Source of the DNA: Lactococcus garvieae
GTDB taxonomy: Bacteria > Bacillota > Bacilli > Lactobacillales > Streptococcaceae
Assembly (NCBI RefSeq): GCF_016758115.1
Contig: NZ_WIVG01000002.1
Location: 1-64,000, forward strand
Length of the DNA: 64,000 bases
Direction of reading: 5' to 3'
Shown here: positions 51,368-61,122 of the stretch, piece by piece
How the letters are laid out: each line of letters opens with the position of its first letter
How positions within the stretch are numbered: the first letter of the stretch is position 1
The notes under the pieces: generated by a model
Seen by the model: the letters and a program-made list of their open reading frames with translations, nothing else
What the model was told of the DNA's origin: nothing
Databases searched by the model: none
Program-made: the position numbers and the translations under genes

Positions 51368-54304
51368 ATGAATGATAAGATTTCAGTTGTAGTCACTTGC
51401 TATAATCATGAAAAATATATTGAACAGTGCATAAGAAGTATCTTTGAGCAAACGCATCAAAATATTGAACTTATTATTTTTAATGACGGTTCAACAGATC
51501 ATTCTGGAGAAATTATTTCTTCACTGCTTCCAGAATCCCCCTTTCCAGAAACGCGCTATTTTTCAGATGAAAATCAAGGTGTTGTAAAAATCAGAAATGC
51601 TGCTCTGGAAAAAATTACTGGTGATTATCTTCTCTTTGTTGACAGTGATAACTTTTTAAACAAAGACCATATCGAAATCTTGCTCAGAGAGGCAAAAAAA
51701 CATGGTGATGTAGACATCGCCTACTGCCAACTCTGGGATTTTGAAAAAAAGAGAAATATTTTGCATGAAAACCTAGACTTTTCTCTCAATGATGAATTGG
51801 TGCAAAATGTTATTGACATGTCTTCCTTAGTAAAAACTCAGGCGATTGGAAATGCGAGATTTGATGAGAATTTGCGAAGTTTAGAAGATTATGATTTTTG
51901 GCTCAACCTCTTTCTCAACAACGGTACAAGTGCTTATTTTGTGAGAGAAACTAAGTTAAACTATCGCGTACTGGAAGCTTCACGGAGCCAAAGGGATGAT
52001 TTGGATAGGTATTTTGATGATTATCTTTATATTTTAAATAAATATAAAGATGTCCTTGGAGACAGGTACGCACAGGCAATCAAGCAAAACCTCATAGTTA
52101 GTGCGAGCAACTATAGAGAGATGGCAGAGGTTGCGGATGAACGTCTTGTATTAATAAGACGCTTGGAGCAAGAACTCCAACGTAAAGAATGGGAGATAGA
52201 GAGCAAAGAGGTACATATACAAAACATCACCCAGTCAAAAAGTTACAGACTGGGAAGTGCTATCGTGAAAAATATTAAGCGTGTCTCTCATGTTTTACGT
52301 CATCCAAACTTGTGGCTAAAAATGCCCAAGAGGATTTTTAAAGCCCTAGGGTTAAAATTCCACCCAGTTCTCAAAATCAAAAAAGAAATACTAAGTCTTT
52401 TACGCAATAAATCACGCAAAAACAACAACTATCACAATCCTAAGCGTGTCCTTGTTTACGTCATTTATTCAAACGGTAAAAAGCTTCAGGAGTACAAGCT
52501 GATTTTTCTTGAGGCTCTGGCTAGACTGTCGCATAAAATCGTCATTGTTGTCAATGGTTCTCTCGTCCTAGAAGACCAAAAGCTCTTGGAGGGCTTTGGA
52601 GAAGTAATTCTCCGGCCAAATGAGGGATATGACACAGCAGCATTTAGACAGGGCATTTTGGAGCTAGAAAAAACCGTTCTTTCACAATACGATGAACTGC
52701 TGCTCGTTAATGACACAAATGTTGGGCCCTTTATGGACTTGGAAATAACCTTTAGGGAAATGGCTGAGCGTAAATTGGACTTCTGGGGTATCTCCTATGG
52801 CGAACCCCAAGAAGATTTTACGGGTTATAACAAATATAAAACCATTCCAGTTCATCTCCAATCGTATTTCCTCGTTATTGAAAAAAGTATGTTCACTTAT
52901 CCAGGTTTCATAAAATACTGGAAAAATATGGACGATACAAATTCGAGAAATAAAGCGATTGGTAAACATGAAACTGTGTTTACAAAACATTTTGAAGATT
53001 TAGGGTTTAAGCATGGTGCAGTAAGTAACAACAATGGTGATAGTGCGATGTATATGCATCCACTTGTCATGCTGAAAGATTTCAAAGTTCCTTTAGTAAA
53101 ATACACAGCATTTTCAAATTACGATAACGACAAGTTTGCCTGGCAAGGCATAACAAGAGAAACAGAAGTTCCTGCCTTAATTGATTATATAAAGTCAAGT
53201 ACTTCCTATCCCCCAGAAGTTATTGATGGGATAATGGAGGATATCAAGAATACAAAACCCAAAGAGCATATCCTGATTATTGATGGTGTTGAAAATGCTA
53301 TTCCACAGTGTACACGCTATCGTGTTGAAAATAAAGCTGCACAGCTAAAATCGCTTGGCTTTGACGTGTGGGTAGTAAATGCTTCAAGCTTTAAGATGGG
53401 TTATGCAGAAAATGCAAGCCATATCATTATCTATCGTACGGGTTACTCAGAAGAACTAGAAAAGTTATGTCAGCTTGCTAAAAAGTATAATAAGCCTGTT
53501 TATTATGATATTGATGACCTTGTTATTGATACAAAATACACCGACTTGCTGACTTATACGCAAGAACTCTCTGATTTAGAGAAACACGCGTATGACAGTG
53601 GCGTTCACTCTTATGGGAGGATGATGGCGCTGTGTGATAGCGTGATAACAACGACTCGTGATCTTAAAGAGGAGCTGAAAAACTACAGTTCAAATGTATT
53701 ATTAAATAGAAACCTTGCCAGCGAAGAACTGGTGAGCCTCAGTCAAAAAGCACTCAAAGATTATTCAAAAGAAGACGCAAAAGTTAAAATAGGATACTTC
53801 TCCGGTTCAATCACACACAATGAAAATTTTGAAATGATTAAACCAGCGATTGTTCAAATTTTAGAAAAATATCCCAATGTAGAACTTCACTTGGTCGGTT
53901 ATATCGATCTCCCACAGGACTTGCAAAAATTTTCAAGACAAATCAAAATGAATGATTATGTAGATTGGAAAGAGCTGCCGAAACTTATTAGTCAAGTGGA
54001 TATTAATTTGGCTCCTCTAGTGGATAATGTGTTCAATCGGGCAAAATCAGAAATCAAGTGGCTGGAAGCTGCTCTTGTAAAGATTCCAACCCTAGCAAGT
54101 AATTTAGGATCTTTTGAAGAAATGATTGAAGACGGAAGAACGGGTCTCTTGGCTCAACCAAATGAATGGTATGAAAAACTAGCAGCACTTATCGAAAGTC
54201 CAGAAAAAAGAAAAGCAATTGCCGAAAATGCCTATGATTTTGTTTTAGAACATTGCACAGCTAAAGATCATACAGATGAATTTACCAAGAGTATAAGCGA
54301 ATAA
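51368..54304 (+). CDS. Three-domain fusion: GT2, RgpF rhamnan synthesis, GT1/4-like
   Basis: This is an unusually large glycosyltransferase (978 residues). Domain 1 (about 1-240) is GT-A/GT2 (VVVTCYNHEKYIEQCIRSI, FNDGSTDHS, LFVDSDN). A coiled linker (about 255-300) follows. Domain 2 (about 365-620) is the RgpF rhamnan-synthesis type (VLVYVIYSNGKKLQEYK, NEGYDTAAFRQGI, LLLVNDTNVGP). Domain 3 (about 630-978) is GT-B-like (IIDGVENAIPQCTRYRVENKA, YYDIDDLVIDT, VKIGYFSGSITHNENF, EIKWLEAALVKIPTLAS). It probably replaces separate RgpE/RgpF proteins and extends or branches the rhamnan. Confidence 0.88.
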   Translation: MNDKISVVVTCYNHEKYIEQCIRSIFEQTHQNIELIIFNDGSTDHSGEIISSLLPESPFPETRYFSDENQGVVKIRNAALEKITGDYLLFVDSDNFLNKDHIEILLREAKKHGDVDIAYCQLWDFEKKRNILHENLDFSLNDELVQNVIDMSSLVKTQAIGNARFDENLRSLEDYDFWLNLFLNNGTSAYFVRETKLNYRVLEASRSQRDDLDRYFDDYLYILNKYKDVLGDRYAQAIKQNLIVSASNYREMAEVADERLVLIRRLEQELQRKEWEIESKEVHIQNITQSKSYRLGSAIVKNIKRVSHVLRHPNLWLKMPKRIFKALGLKFHPVLKIKKEILSLLRNKSRKNNNYHNPKRVLVYVIYSNGKKLQEYKLIFLEALARLSHKIVIVVNGSLVLEDQKLLEGFGEVILRPNEGYDTAAFRQGILELEKTVLSQYDELLLVNDTNVGPFMDLEITFREMAERKLDFWGISYGEPQEDFTGYNKYKTIPVHLQSYFLVIEKSMFTYPGFIKYWKNMDDTNSRNKAIGKHETVFTKHFEDLGFKHGAVSNNNGDSAMYMHPLVMLKDFKVPLVKYTAFSNYDNDKFAWQGITRETEVPALIDYIKSSTSYPPEVIDGIMEDIKNTKPKEHILIIDGVENAIPQCTRYRVENKAAQLKSLGFDVWVVNASSFKMGYAENASHIIIYRTGYSEELEKLCQLAKKYNKPVYYDIDDLVIDTKYTDLLTYTQELSDLEKHAYDSGVHSYGRMMALCDSVITTTRDLKEELKNYSSNVLLNRNLASEELVSLSQKALKDYSKEDAKVKIGYFSGSITHNENFEMIKPAIVQILEKYPNVELHLVGYIDLPQDLQKFSRQIKMNDYVDWKELPKLISQVDINLAPLVDNVFNRAKSEIKWLEAALVKIPTLASNLGSFEEMIEDGRTGLLAQPNEWYEKLAALIESPEKRKAIAENAYDFVLEHCTAKDHTDEFTKSISE

Positions 54305-54420
54305 TGTTTGGGGCAGGGAAGACTTAATTTAAGTGCTTTTCAATCAATTTTTCTTACAGAGCCTGTCTTGCTGAATGAGAGGCTGACCATGATTGCATTT
54401 CGAATAACGAGGAAAGAACA

Positions 54421-55665
54421 ATGAAAAATATTTTATTCGTTTCTCCAACAGGTACCTTTGATAATGGAGCAGAAATCTCAATTTTTTATCTGATGACTGC
54501 GTTAGTTAAACGTGGGAACAAAGTGATAAATGTTGCACCAGGTTATCAAGGGGAGGATAAAACAAGTTACCAAAACAAATTTAAGGCTTCGGGTATCGAT
54601 ACCTATATTCTTCCAGCAGGAAAATGGTGGTGGGAAGATGCACCAGGAGGGCTTCCAGAAGATGCTAAGGTTCGTGCCTTTTATTATCGCGAAAACATTG
54701 CGCAAATCAGACAACTGATTCAGGAAAACAGCATAGATTTAGTGGTTACTAATACGGTGAATATGTTTCAAGGCGCGCTTGCTGCTGCGTGTGAGTCAAT
54801 TCCTCATTTTTGGTTAATCCACGAGTTTCCAGAAAATGAGTTTGCTTATTATCTTGATAAGATAGATTTTATAGCAGAATATTCGAAAGAAATCTACAGT
54901 GTGACAGGGCTTCTGAATCAAAAACTGAATCTTCTCTTTGGAGAAAAAGACATTAAGCAGTTCATTCCTTATAGCGAAGTGGATGCCTCGCCATTAAAAA
55001 AAGGAGAAAAAATTCGCTTCGTGTCAGTAGGGCGTTTGACCGAACGTAAAAATCAATTGGAACTTTTAAAAGCTTATCACCAGTCTGGAAAAACGTATGT
55101 TGATCTTGTTTTAATCGGTGCCGGAGATGAAGACTACAAAATCAAGTGCTTAAATTATATTAAGAAATATAATTTGAAAAATGTGAAGTTGACCGGTCAT
55201 CTGGATAATCCCTGGGAAGAACTCACGGATAAGGATATCTTTGTCAGCAGCTCGGCCATGGAGACCTTTGGTTTGGTCTATATTGAAGCCCTACTCAAAG
55301 GTCTTCCAGTCATCATATCGGACAACCCGGGTTACGCGTCTGCATACAAGATTTTTCAAGAAGGAGAGATGTATCCTTTAGGAGATATTGAAGCCTTATC
55401 TGAAAAAATGAGCTTGAGCCTAGAAACTTTTACAGAGCAAAAGCAAAACAGCATCAATAAAATTTCGGAAGTACGAGAGAAATATTCTATAGAGTTTGTT
55501 TATAAAACGTTTATTGAAGAAGCTGAAAAAGTCCAAGGCAGTGAGAAGAAAGCCGTGCGACATATAGAAAATCTACTCACAGTGAATGCAGACAGTTCAA
55601 GTTCGTTTAAGTCTGAAATAAAGAGAACGGTTAAAAGAGTGCTCTTGAAATTTAAGAAACGATAA
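54421..55665 (+). CDS. Glycosyltransferase family 4
   Basis: This is a GT-B fold transferase of 414 residues: N-terminal acceptor half starting NILFVSPTGTFDNGAEISIFYL, and C-terminal nucleotide-sugar half with FVSVGRLTERKNQLELLKAY, GAGDEDYKIKC and SAMETFGLVYIEALLKGLPVIIS (EX7E-type). GAGGAAAG precedes the ATG. A 116-base gap separates it from the fusion gene. Donor and acceptor cannot be read from sequence. Confidence 0.88.
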   Translation: MKNILFVSPTGTFDNGAEISIFYLMTALVKRGNKVINVAPGYQGEDKTSYQNKFKASGIDTYILPAGKWWWEDAPGGLPEDAKVRAFYYRENIAQIRQLIQENSIDLVVTNTVNMFQGALAAACESIPHFWLIHEFPENEFAYYLDKIDFIAEYSKEIYSVTGLLNQKLNLLFGEKDIKQFIPYSEVDASPLKKGEKIRFVSVGRLTERKNQLELLKAYHQSGKTYVDLVLIGAGDEDYKIKCLNYIKKYNLKNVKLTGHLDNPWEELTDKDIFVSSSAMETFGLVYIEALLKGLPVIISDNPGYASAYKIFQEGEMYPLGDIEALSEKMSLSLETFTEQKQNSINKISEVREKYSIEFVYKTFIEEAEKVQGSEKKAVRHIENLLTVNADSSSSFKSEIKRTVKRVLLKFKKR

Positions 55666-55667
55666 AT

Positions 55668-56543
55668 ATGAATATAACAATTTGTTTGGTCGCTTATGCC
55701 CAAAAATTCACGGAAACAGAATCTTTTGCATCACTTGTCAAACTTAGTGGTGCAATCAAAAAAAAGCTCAATGTCATTGTATTTGATAACGGAGCTATAG
55801 ACTATTCAGAGATAAAGCTTTCCCCTCTTTTTCATTCACTCACATATCTTTATAATCTTGATCCTAAAGAACGAGGGACCCGTATAGCATATGAGACTTC
55901 TCTCTCTTTGTCAAAAGACGAATGGCTGATGTTGCTGGACGACGATACCTTACTTACAGAAAGCTATATGCTTACTCTGTTTTCTGAGTTAGAAGGTGAA
56001 GAAAGAGAGAGTGACATCGTTGCTTACTGTGCGAAAATATATGATGGCACAACACAGATTTCCCCCACAGCAAGTGAGACTTTGGACATGCTCCTCTACC
56101 CAAGAGAAGCGGGTGTCTATCACCAAGATATTTCTGGAATATCCAGTACGCTAACGCTGAATAAGTCTTTTCTTGAGCAAATCGGTGGTTTTACAAAAGA
56201 GTTTCCTCTTGACTATCTGGACCATTGGCTCTTTTCAAAAATCATTTCGAGTCATAAAAAGGTCAAGGTGTTGCAATGTAAACTTAGCCATCATCTATCG
56301 GTTCAAGATTTATCCAGTTTGTCAGAGGAAAGATTTCATAGTATTTTTAGCAGCGAGTATCGATTTTATAAAGCCTATAAGCCCGACTTGCTCTGTCAAC
56401 TTAAAAGAAAATATGTTAAAATGATTCTGGAAGGTCTTTTGAAAAGAGATTCTGGAATCAGATGGAAGTACTTGATTAAATTAATGTTACAAGTGAAAAA
56501 GACAAATCCAAGACTAAGAGAGGAATTTCATAGATTTGACTAA
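55668..56543 (+). CDS. Glycosyltransferase family 2
   Basis: This 291-residue GT-A transferase begins ITICLVAYAQKFTETESF, has VIVFDNGAID in place of the usual DDGS motif, LMLLDDDTLL as DXD motif and GGFTKEFPLDYLDHWLF. It starts two bases after the previous stop and overlaps the next gene by eight bases. It resembles rhamnosyl-type or galactofuranosyl-like GT2 enzymes only in general pattern. Confidence 0.85.
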   Translation: MNITICLVAYAQKFTETESFASLVKLSGAIKKKLNVIVFDNGAIDYSEIKLSPLFHSLTYLYNLDPKERGTRIAYETSLSLSKDEWLMLLDDDTLLTESYMLTLFSELEGEERESDIVAYCAKIYDGTTQISPTASETLDMLLYPREAGVYHQDISGISSTLTLNKSFLEQIGGFTKEFPLDYLDHWLFSKIISSHKKVKVLQCKLSHHLSVQDLSSLSEERFHSIFSSEYRFYKAYKPDLLCQLKRKYVKMILEGLLKRDSGIRWKYLIKLMLQVKKTNPRLREEFHRFD

Positions 56544-57267
56544 CAAAGCAAAAATTCTTCTAATCATTCCTGCGTATAACGAGGGAGAAGGCATTGCAGA
56601 GAATATCAAAAAAGTAGAAAATTATATTAAAAGTTCTTTTTATGACTTAGATTATGTAGTCATAAATGATGGTTCGACAGATAACGAAGAAGAAGTGCTG
56701 AAAGAGAACAAGATTAATCATGTCGAACTCATTCAAAACCTTGGAATTGGTGGAGCTGTACAGACAGGATATATGTATGCCTATAGAAAGGGTTATGATA
56801 TCGCAGTCCAATTTGATGGTGATGGACAACATGATATCGAATCACTTCCGCAACTGATAGACCCTGTTATAAATAACCAAGCAGATTTTACTGTTGGTTC
56901 AAGATTCCTTGATGAGAGCAATTCAGAGTTTAAGTCTTCAAGAACACGTCAAATTGGAATTAAGATTTTGTCCACTTTGATTCGTTTCACATCAAAGATA
57001 CGTATAATGGATGTTACCAGTGGCTATCGTGCAGGGAATAGAAAAGTTATTGAGCAATTTGTGAAAAGGTATCCTCGGCAGTATCCAGAGCCAGAAAGCT
57101 ACATGCATCTTTTTGCCAAAAATATTCGTGTAAAAGAAGTAGGGGTAAGAATGTTTGAACGAACTACGGGGACATCTAGCATAAGCCTTTTAAAAGGTGT
57201 AAACTATATGATTAGTGTTTCGTTGTCCATTTTAGCAACGTCACTATTAGGGAAGGGTAGAAAATGA
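56536..57267 (+). CDS. Glycosyltransferase family 2, DPM1-like
   Basis: This 243-residue enzyme has ILLIIPAYNEGEGIAENIKK, VVINDGSTDNEE, GIGGAVQTGYMYA, VQFDGDGQHD and VGSRFLD, the pattern of polyprenyl-phosphate sugar transferases that charge undecaprenyl phosphate with one sugar. The TTG start lies in the end of the preceding gene. Directly downstream is a small DUF2304 membrane protein that commonly pairs with such enzymes; in lactococcal CWPS loci the pair is thought to begin side-chain synthesis. Confidence 0.9.
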   Translation: MTNKAKILLIIPAYNEGEGIAENIKKVENYIKSSFYDLDYVVINDGSTDNEEEVLKENKINHVELIQNLGIGGAVQTGYMYAYRKGYDIAVQFDGDGQHDIESLPQLIDPVINNQADFTVGSRFLDESNSEFKSSRTRQIGIKILSTLIRFTSKIRIMDVTSGYRAGNRKVIEQFVKRYPRQYPEPESYMHLFAKNIRVKEVGVRMFERTTGTSSISLLKGVNYMISVSLSILATSLLGKGRK

Positions 57268-57632
57268 TGCCGTTACAACTACGAATATTAGCGATTATTC
57301 TAGCAGTTTCATTCTTTTTTTATACGATTCATCTTGTTAGAAAAGATAGAGCAGAAATTCGACACATGTTGAAATGGCTGGTTCTAGCGTTAGTTATTCT
57401 GTTTGGAGCGCTTTTTCCAGAAGTAGGAAGTGAAGTAGCACATTTCTTTGGTATTCAAACTCTTACAGCATTATCTTTGTTTATACTGGTGAGTATTTTA
57501 CTGATAATTGTTTTGAAACATCAGATGTCTCTAATATCTGCCGAAAAGCAAATAAAAAATTTAGTTCAAGAAATATCACTACTTAAGAAGAATGTGGAAG
57601 AAGTGGAAAATAAGAATGATTCAAAACAATAA
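57264..57632 (+). CDS. DUF2304 small membrane protein
   Basis: This 122-residue protein has three membrane segments (about 5-21, 34-52 and 66-86) and a C-terminal coiled tail (about 88-120). DUF2304 proteins usually neighbour DPM1-like transferases and probably act as membrane partner. It overlaps the transferase gene by four bases (ATGA) and the epimerase gene by 17 bases. Confidence 0.87.
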   Translation: MMPLQLRILAIILAVSFFFYTIHLVRKDRAEIRHMLKWLVLALVILFGALFPEVGSEVAHFFGIQTLTALSLFILVSILLIIVLKHQMSLISAEKQIKNLVQEISLLKKNVEEVENKNDSKQ

Positions 57633-58560
57633 TATTTTAATCACTGGTGGGGCAGGGTTTATTGGTTCATCTTTGGCTAATAAGCTTCTTCCTAACAACA
57701 AGGTTACGGTTATTGATGACCTCTCAATGGGAGATTTTTCTAACCTAAATAGCTCGAGTAATTTAATAAAAATAAAAGGCTCTGTAACGGATAAAGATCT
57801 GCTTGAGAAAGTATTTGACGAAAATGACTTTGATTATATCTTTCATCTTGCAGCAGTGGCCTCTGTAGCGGATTCAGTTGCTCGTCCATATGAAACTCAT
57901 CAAGTCAATTTTGATAGTACAATGGCGATTTTAGAGATTCTACGGAAAAATAAAAAATCGATCAAACGTTTTATTTTTTCTTCAAGTGCAGCGGTTTATG
58001 GAGATGAACCGACTCTTCCAAAACAGGAAGAAAGCATCATTCGTCCTCTAACACCTTACGCGGTTGATAAATTTGCCTCGGAAAGAATGGTCATGGTCTA
58101 TAATAACCTTTACAAAATTCCGGCAAGTGCAACGCGCTTTTTCAATGTCTATGGTCCGAACCAGAATCCTAATTCCCCATATTCAGGTTTTATTTCGATT
58201 TTGGTGGATCGCCTGAAAAAACAGAAACCTTTGACAATTTTTGGCGATGGTGAGCAAGCAAGAGATTTTGTCTATATTGATGATGTTCTCCAAGCGCTGC
58301 TTCTTATTGCCACATCTGACCAATCTTTAGGCCAAGTGTACAATGTTGGGACTGGAATAAAGACGACTTTGAATGATTTGATTCGCTTTTCCCAAAGCAA
58401 TTTAGGCAAAGTGGTAGATGTCAAATATGCTGAACCAAGAGAAGGCGATATTAAACTTTCAATCAGTAACATCCAAAAATTAAAGAAAATAGGATATAAT
58501 CCAAAGTATAATCTCGAAAGTGGAATGAAGAAATACTTAGATTATGAATTTCACAAATGA
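57616..58560 (+). CDS. NAD-dependent nucleotide-sugar epimerase/dehydratase
   Basis: This extended SDR has 314 residues. [16 protein letters not shown] near the start, DDLSMGDFSN after strand 2, HLAAVASVADSV, FSSSAAVYGDEP and YAVDKFASE (YxxxK) are the family marks; TRFFNVYGPNQ and DFVYIDDVLQA complete it. It resembles UDP-glucose/GlcNAc 4-epimerases. The frame is open from 57592, but the ATG at 57616 gives the family start. It would prepare a sugar for the side chain. Confidence 0.9.
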   Translation: MIQNNNILITGGAGFIGSSLANKLLPNNKVTVIDDLSMGDFSNLNSSSNLIKIKGSVTDKDLLEKVFDENDFDYIFHLAAVASVADSVARPYETHQVNFDSTMAILEILRKNKKSIKRFIFSSSAAVYGDEPTLPKQEESIIRPLTPYAVDKFASERMVMVYNNLYKIPASATRFFNVYGPNQNPNSPYSGFISILVDRLKKQKPLTIFGDGEQARDFVYIDDVLQALLLIATSDQSLGQVYNVGTGIKTTLNDLIRFSQSNLGKVVDVKYAEPREGDIKLSISNIQKLKKIGYNPKYNLESGMKKYLDYEFHK

Positions 58561-59990
58561 AAAACGAGTTTAAATCAGGAATATTTTTCACGGCAATTGC
58601 TCAGTACAGTACCGTAGTTGTACAACTCATCCTCAATATGGTGCTTTCACGGCTATTGACCCCTGAGCAAATAGGGATAGTAACTACGGTACAAGTGTTA
58701 ATTTTATTTTTCCAACTCTTAACTGGTACGGCTATCGCACCAGCAATTGTGCAAAATAAAGAGTTGAAGCCTGAAGATTATGGCGTGATTTTTAATTATA
58801 CAATCTTAATTGGCGTGATTACCTCTCTATTTTTCGGAGTTGTTGGTGGCTTTACATTATCAACAATTTTCAACGACCCAATCTATATTCCGATCAGTTG
58901 GTCAATGTCACTTATAATTCTTACTGCAGCGATGAACCAAGTGCCTAATGGTATCCTCAGTAAGGAAAAGAGATTTAAGGCAATCAGCCTTAGATTGGCT
59001 GGGGCAAGCATAATTAGCGGGGTAATGGGTATAACTGCTGCATTAATGCATGCTGGGATATATTCATTGGTAATCACCTTTACGATGATTGAAGCAATCA
59101 TACTTGTGTTGAATTTACGACTGGTAGATATTAAGTTTACAAGGTCAATGCATCTTGGCCCAATGAAGAAAATCTTTTCATTTGTAAAATATCAAACGAG
59201 CTTTTTATTATTAAACTACTTTTATCGTAACTTCGATAACCTACTTGTAAGTAAGTTTTTTGGCGCCAAGCCCTTAGGAAATTATTCAAGAAGTTATCAA
59301 TTGCTATCACTTCCGATAACTGTATTCTTAAGTGTCGTCAATCCTGTTTTACAACCTATTTTGGCCGAACATGAAAAAAATGTCCCTTTAATAAGAGATA
59401 CATATTTAAAAATTAGTCAAATCCTCGCCTTTATCGCTATTCCGGTATCTGTTTTCTTTTCACTCAATGCTGAACCCATCATTTACTTGCTGTTTGGGAA
59501 TCAATGGGGCGGAGCAGTCGTGCCCTTGAAATTTTTAAGTTTGAGTATATGGGCACAGATGCTGGCACAGATGATGCCAGCGATATGGCAGGCAAGAAAT
59601 CTTGTGAGGATCCAATCCTTTAATGGGATAGTTTCTTTAGGAACTATTTGCATAAGCATCATAGTTGGAATTTCCTTTGGATCAATAGATACTGTGGCAA
59701 TTGCAGTTTCCATCTCTTATATCATTAATTTTATTATTTCAGGAAGTTTGTTAATGAGTCGCGCACTTGAAGGGAAGTTTCGTCTAATAGTACGAAATCT
59801 CATCAAACCTTTCATTCTGGGAATATTGCTTTATGCAGTTTTATATTTCACACAAGATTTTACTAATATTTTAAATTCCTTTGTTACCCTTCTTGTGAGA
59901 GGAAGTATTTGGCTAGCTTTGATTGTAGTTTTCTTGTACTTCTCTGGCGATTTGAAAAATATAAAACAATTGGTGAAAAATAATGAATAA
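58557..59990 (+). CDS. Polysaccharide flippase (Wzx/MATE-like)
   Basis: This membrane protein has 477 residues and about 12-14 segments. The N-terminal SGIFFTAIAQYSTVVVQLILNMVLSRLLTPEQIGI and the later NFDNLLVSKFFGAKPLGNYSRSYQLLSLP are typical of the lipopolysaccharide-type oligosaccharide flippases (PST/MOP superfamily). It would move a lipid-linked side-chain unit across the membrane, separately from the RgpCD ABC exporter. It overlaps both neighbours (4 and 8 bases). Confidence 0.92.
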   Translation: MKNEFKSGIFFTAIAQYSTVVVQLILNMVLSRLLTPEQIGIVTTVQVLILFFQLLTGTAIAPAIVQNKELKPEDYGVIFNYTILIGVITSLFFGVVGGFTLSTIFNDPIYIPISWSMSLIILTAAMNQVPNGILSKEKRFKAISLRLAGASIISGVMGITAALMHAGIYSLVITFTMIEAIILVLNLRLVDIKFTRSMHLGPMKKIFSFVKYQTSFLLLNYFYRNFDNLLVSKFFGAKPLGNYSRSYQLLSLPITVFLSVVNPVLQPILAEHEKNVPLIRDTYLKISQILAFIAIPVSVFFSLNAEPIIYLLFGNQWGGAVVPLKFLSLSIWAQMLAQMMPAIWQARNLVRIQSFNGIVSLGTICISIIVGISFGSIDTVAIAVSISYIINFIISGSLLMSRALEGKFRLIVRNLIKPFILGILLYAVLYFTQDFTNILNSFVTLLVRGSIWLALIVVFLYFSGDLKNIKQLVKNNE

Positions 59991-61122
59991 AACAGTTGCG
60001 ATTTTTAATGGGTATTACCTGCCTCATTTAGGTGGTGTCGAACGCTATACCTACAATGTTAGTAAAAAACTGCACGAGCGGGGCTATAATGTCATTATAG
60101 TGACGACTCAGCATAGTGATGATTTGCTTAACGAAGAGGTACAAGATGGAATAAAAATTTATCGTCTTCCTGTAAAAAATATTTGGAAAAACAGATATCC
60201 ATTTTTGAAAAAGAACGCCTTATATCATTCTTTAATAAAGAAAATTTCATCTGAACCCATTGATTATTATATCGCCAATACTCGTTTTCACCTTCCTGCC
60301 TTGTTAGGAACTGAACTGGCAAAGAAAAAAGGAAAAGAAGCAATCGTTATCGAGCATGGTTCGTCCTACCTTACCTTGAACCAGCCCATTTTAGATTTAT
60401 TTTTACAAAAAATTGAGCATTGGTTGATAAAGAAGGTGAAGAAAAATACTTCCCTTTTTTATGGTGTATCCAAGGAAGCTTCTGAATGGTTGAAAACTTT
60501 TAACATACATGCAAAAGGTACACTTCCTAATGCAGTCTCCATTGAAGAGTATAATAACCAAAAGATAGAAAAAGTCCAGGATAAGATTGTTATTTCCTAT
60601 GCTGGGCGATTGATTCCACAGATGAAAGGCGTTGAAATATTGCTTTCGGCTTTTGAAAAGCTTTCAAAAGAACGAGAGGACTTGGAACTGATTATAGCTG
60701 GTGATGGTCCACTATTAAAGGATGTTCGGACACAGTATCAACAAGAAAATATAAAATTTTTAGGACGACTCCCTTATGAGGGCGTACTAGAGTTAGATGC
60801 GAAATCGGATATTTTTGTTCTGATGTCTCGGAGTGAAGGTTTTGCGACAGCAATGCTTGAGGCAGCCATGCTAGAGAATGTTGTAATTGCAACTCCAACT
60901 GTCGGTGGAGCACGAGATATTATGCCAGATGAAAGTTATGGCTTTATTATCGAAAACAGTGAACCTGCACTACTTCAAACGCTGAGAAAAATCATTGCGG
61001 ATAAAGAAGAGATGAGACGCATACAGAAAAAAGTCTCTAAGAATGTGGTAGAAAACTTTACTTGGGAACAATCAGCAGAAGCTTTCGTAAAAGTTTTCAA
61101 AGAATTGGACGAGAAAAAATGA
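59983..61122 (+). CDS. Glycosyltransferase family 4
   Basis: This is a GT-B transferase of 379 residues: IFNGYYLPHLGGVERYTYNVSKKL at the start, IEHGSSYL, and C-terminal ISYAGRLIPQMKGVEILLSAF, IAGDGPLL, and MSRSEGFATAMLEAAMLENVVIA. This start pattern is close to capsular GT4 enzymes. It overlaps the flippase gene by eight bases and the LicD gene by four. Confidence 0.9.
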   Translation: MNKTVAIFNGYYLPHLGGVERYTYNVSKKLHERGYNVIIVTTQHSDDLLNEEVQDGIKIYRLPVKNIWKNRYPFLKKNALYHSLIKKISSEPIDYYIANTRFHLPALLGTELAKKKGKEAIVIEHGSSYLTLNQPILDLFLQKIEHWLIKKVKKNTSLFYGVSKEASEWLKTFNIHAKGTLPNAVSIEEYNNQKIEKVQDKIVISYAGRLIPQMKGVEILLSAFEKLSKEREDLELIIAGDGPLLKDVRTQYQQENIKFLGRLPYEGVLELDAKSDIFVLMSRSEGFATAMLEAAMLENVVIATPTVGGARDIMPDESYGFIIENSEPALLQTLRKIIADKEEMRRIQKKVSKNVVENFTWEQSAEAFVKVFKELDEKK

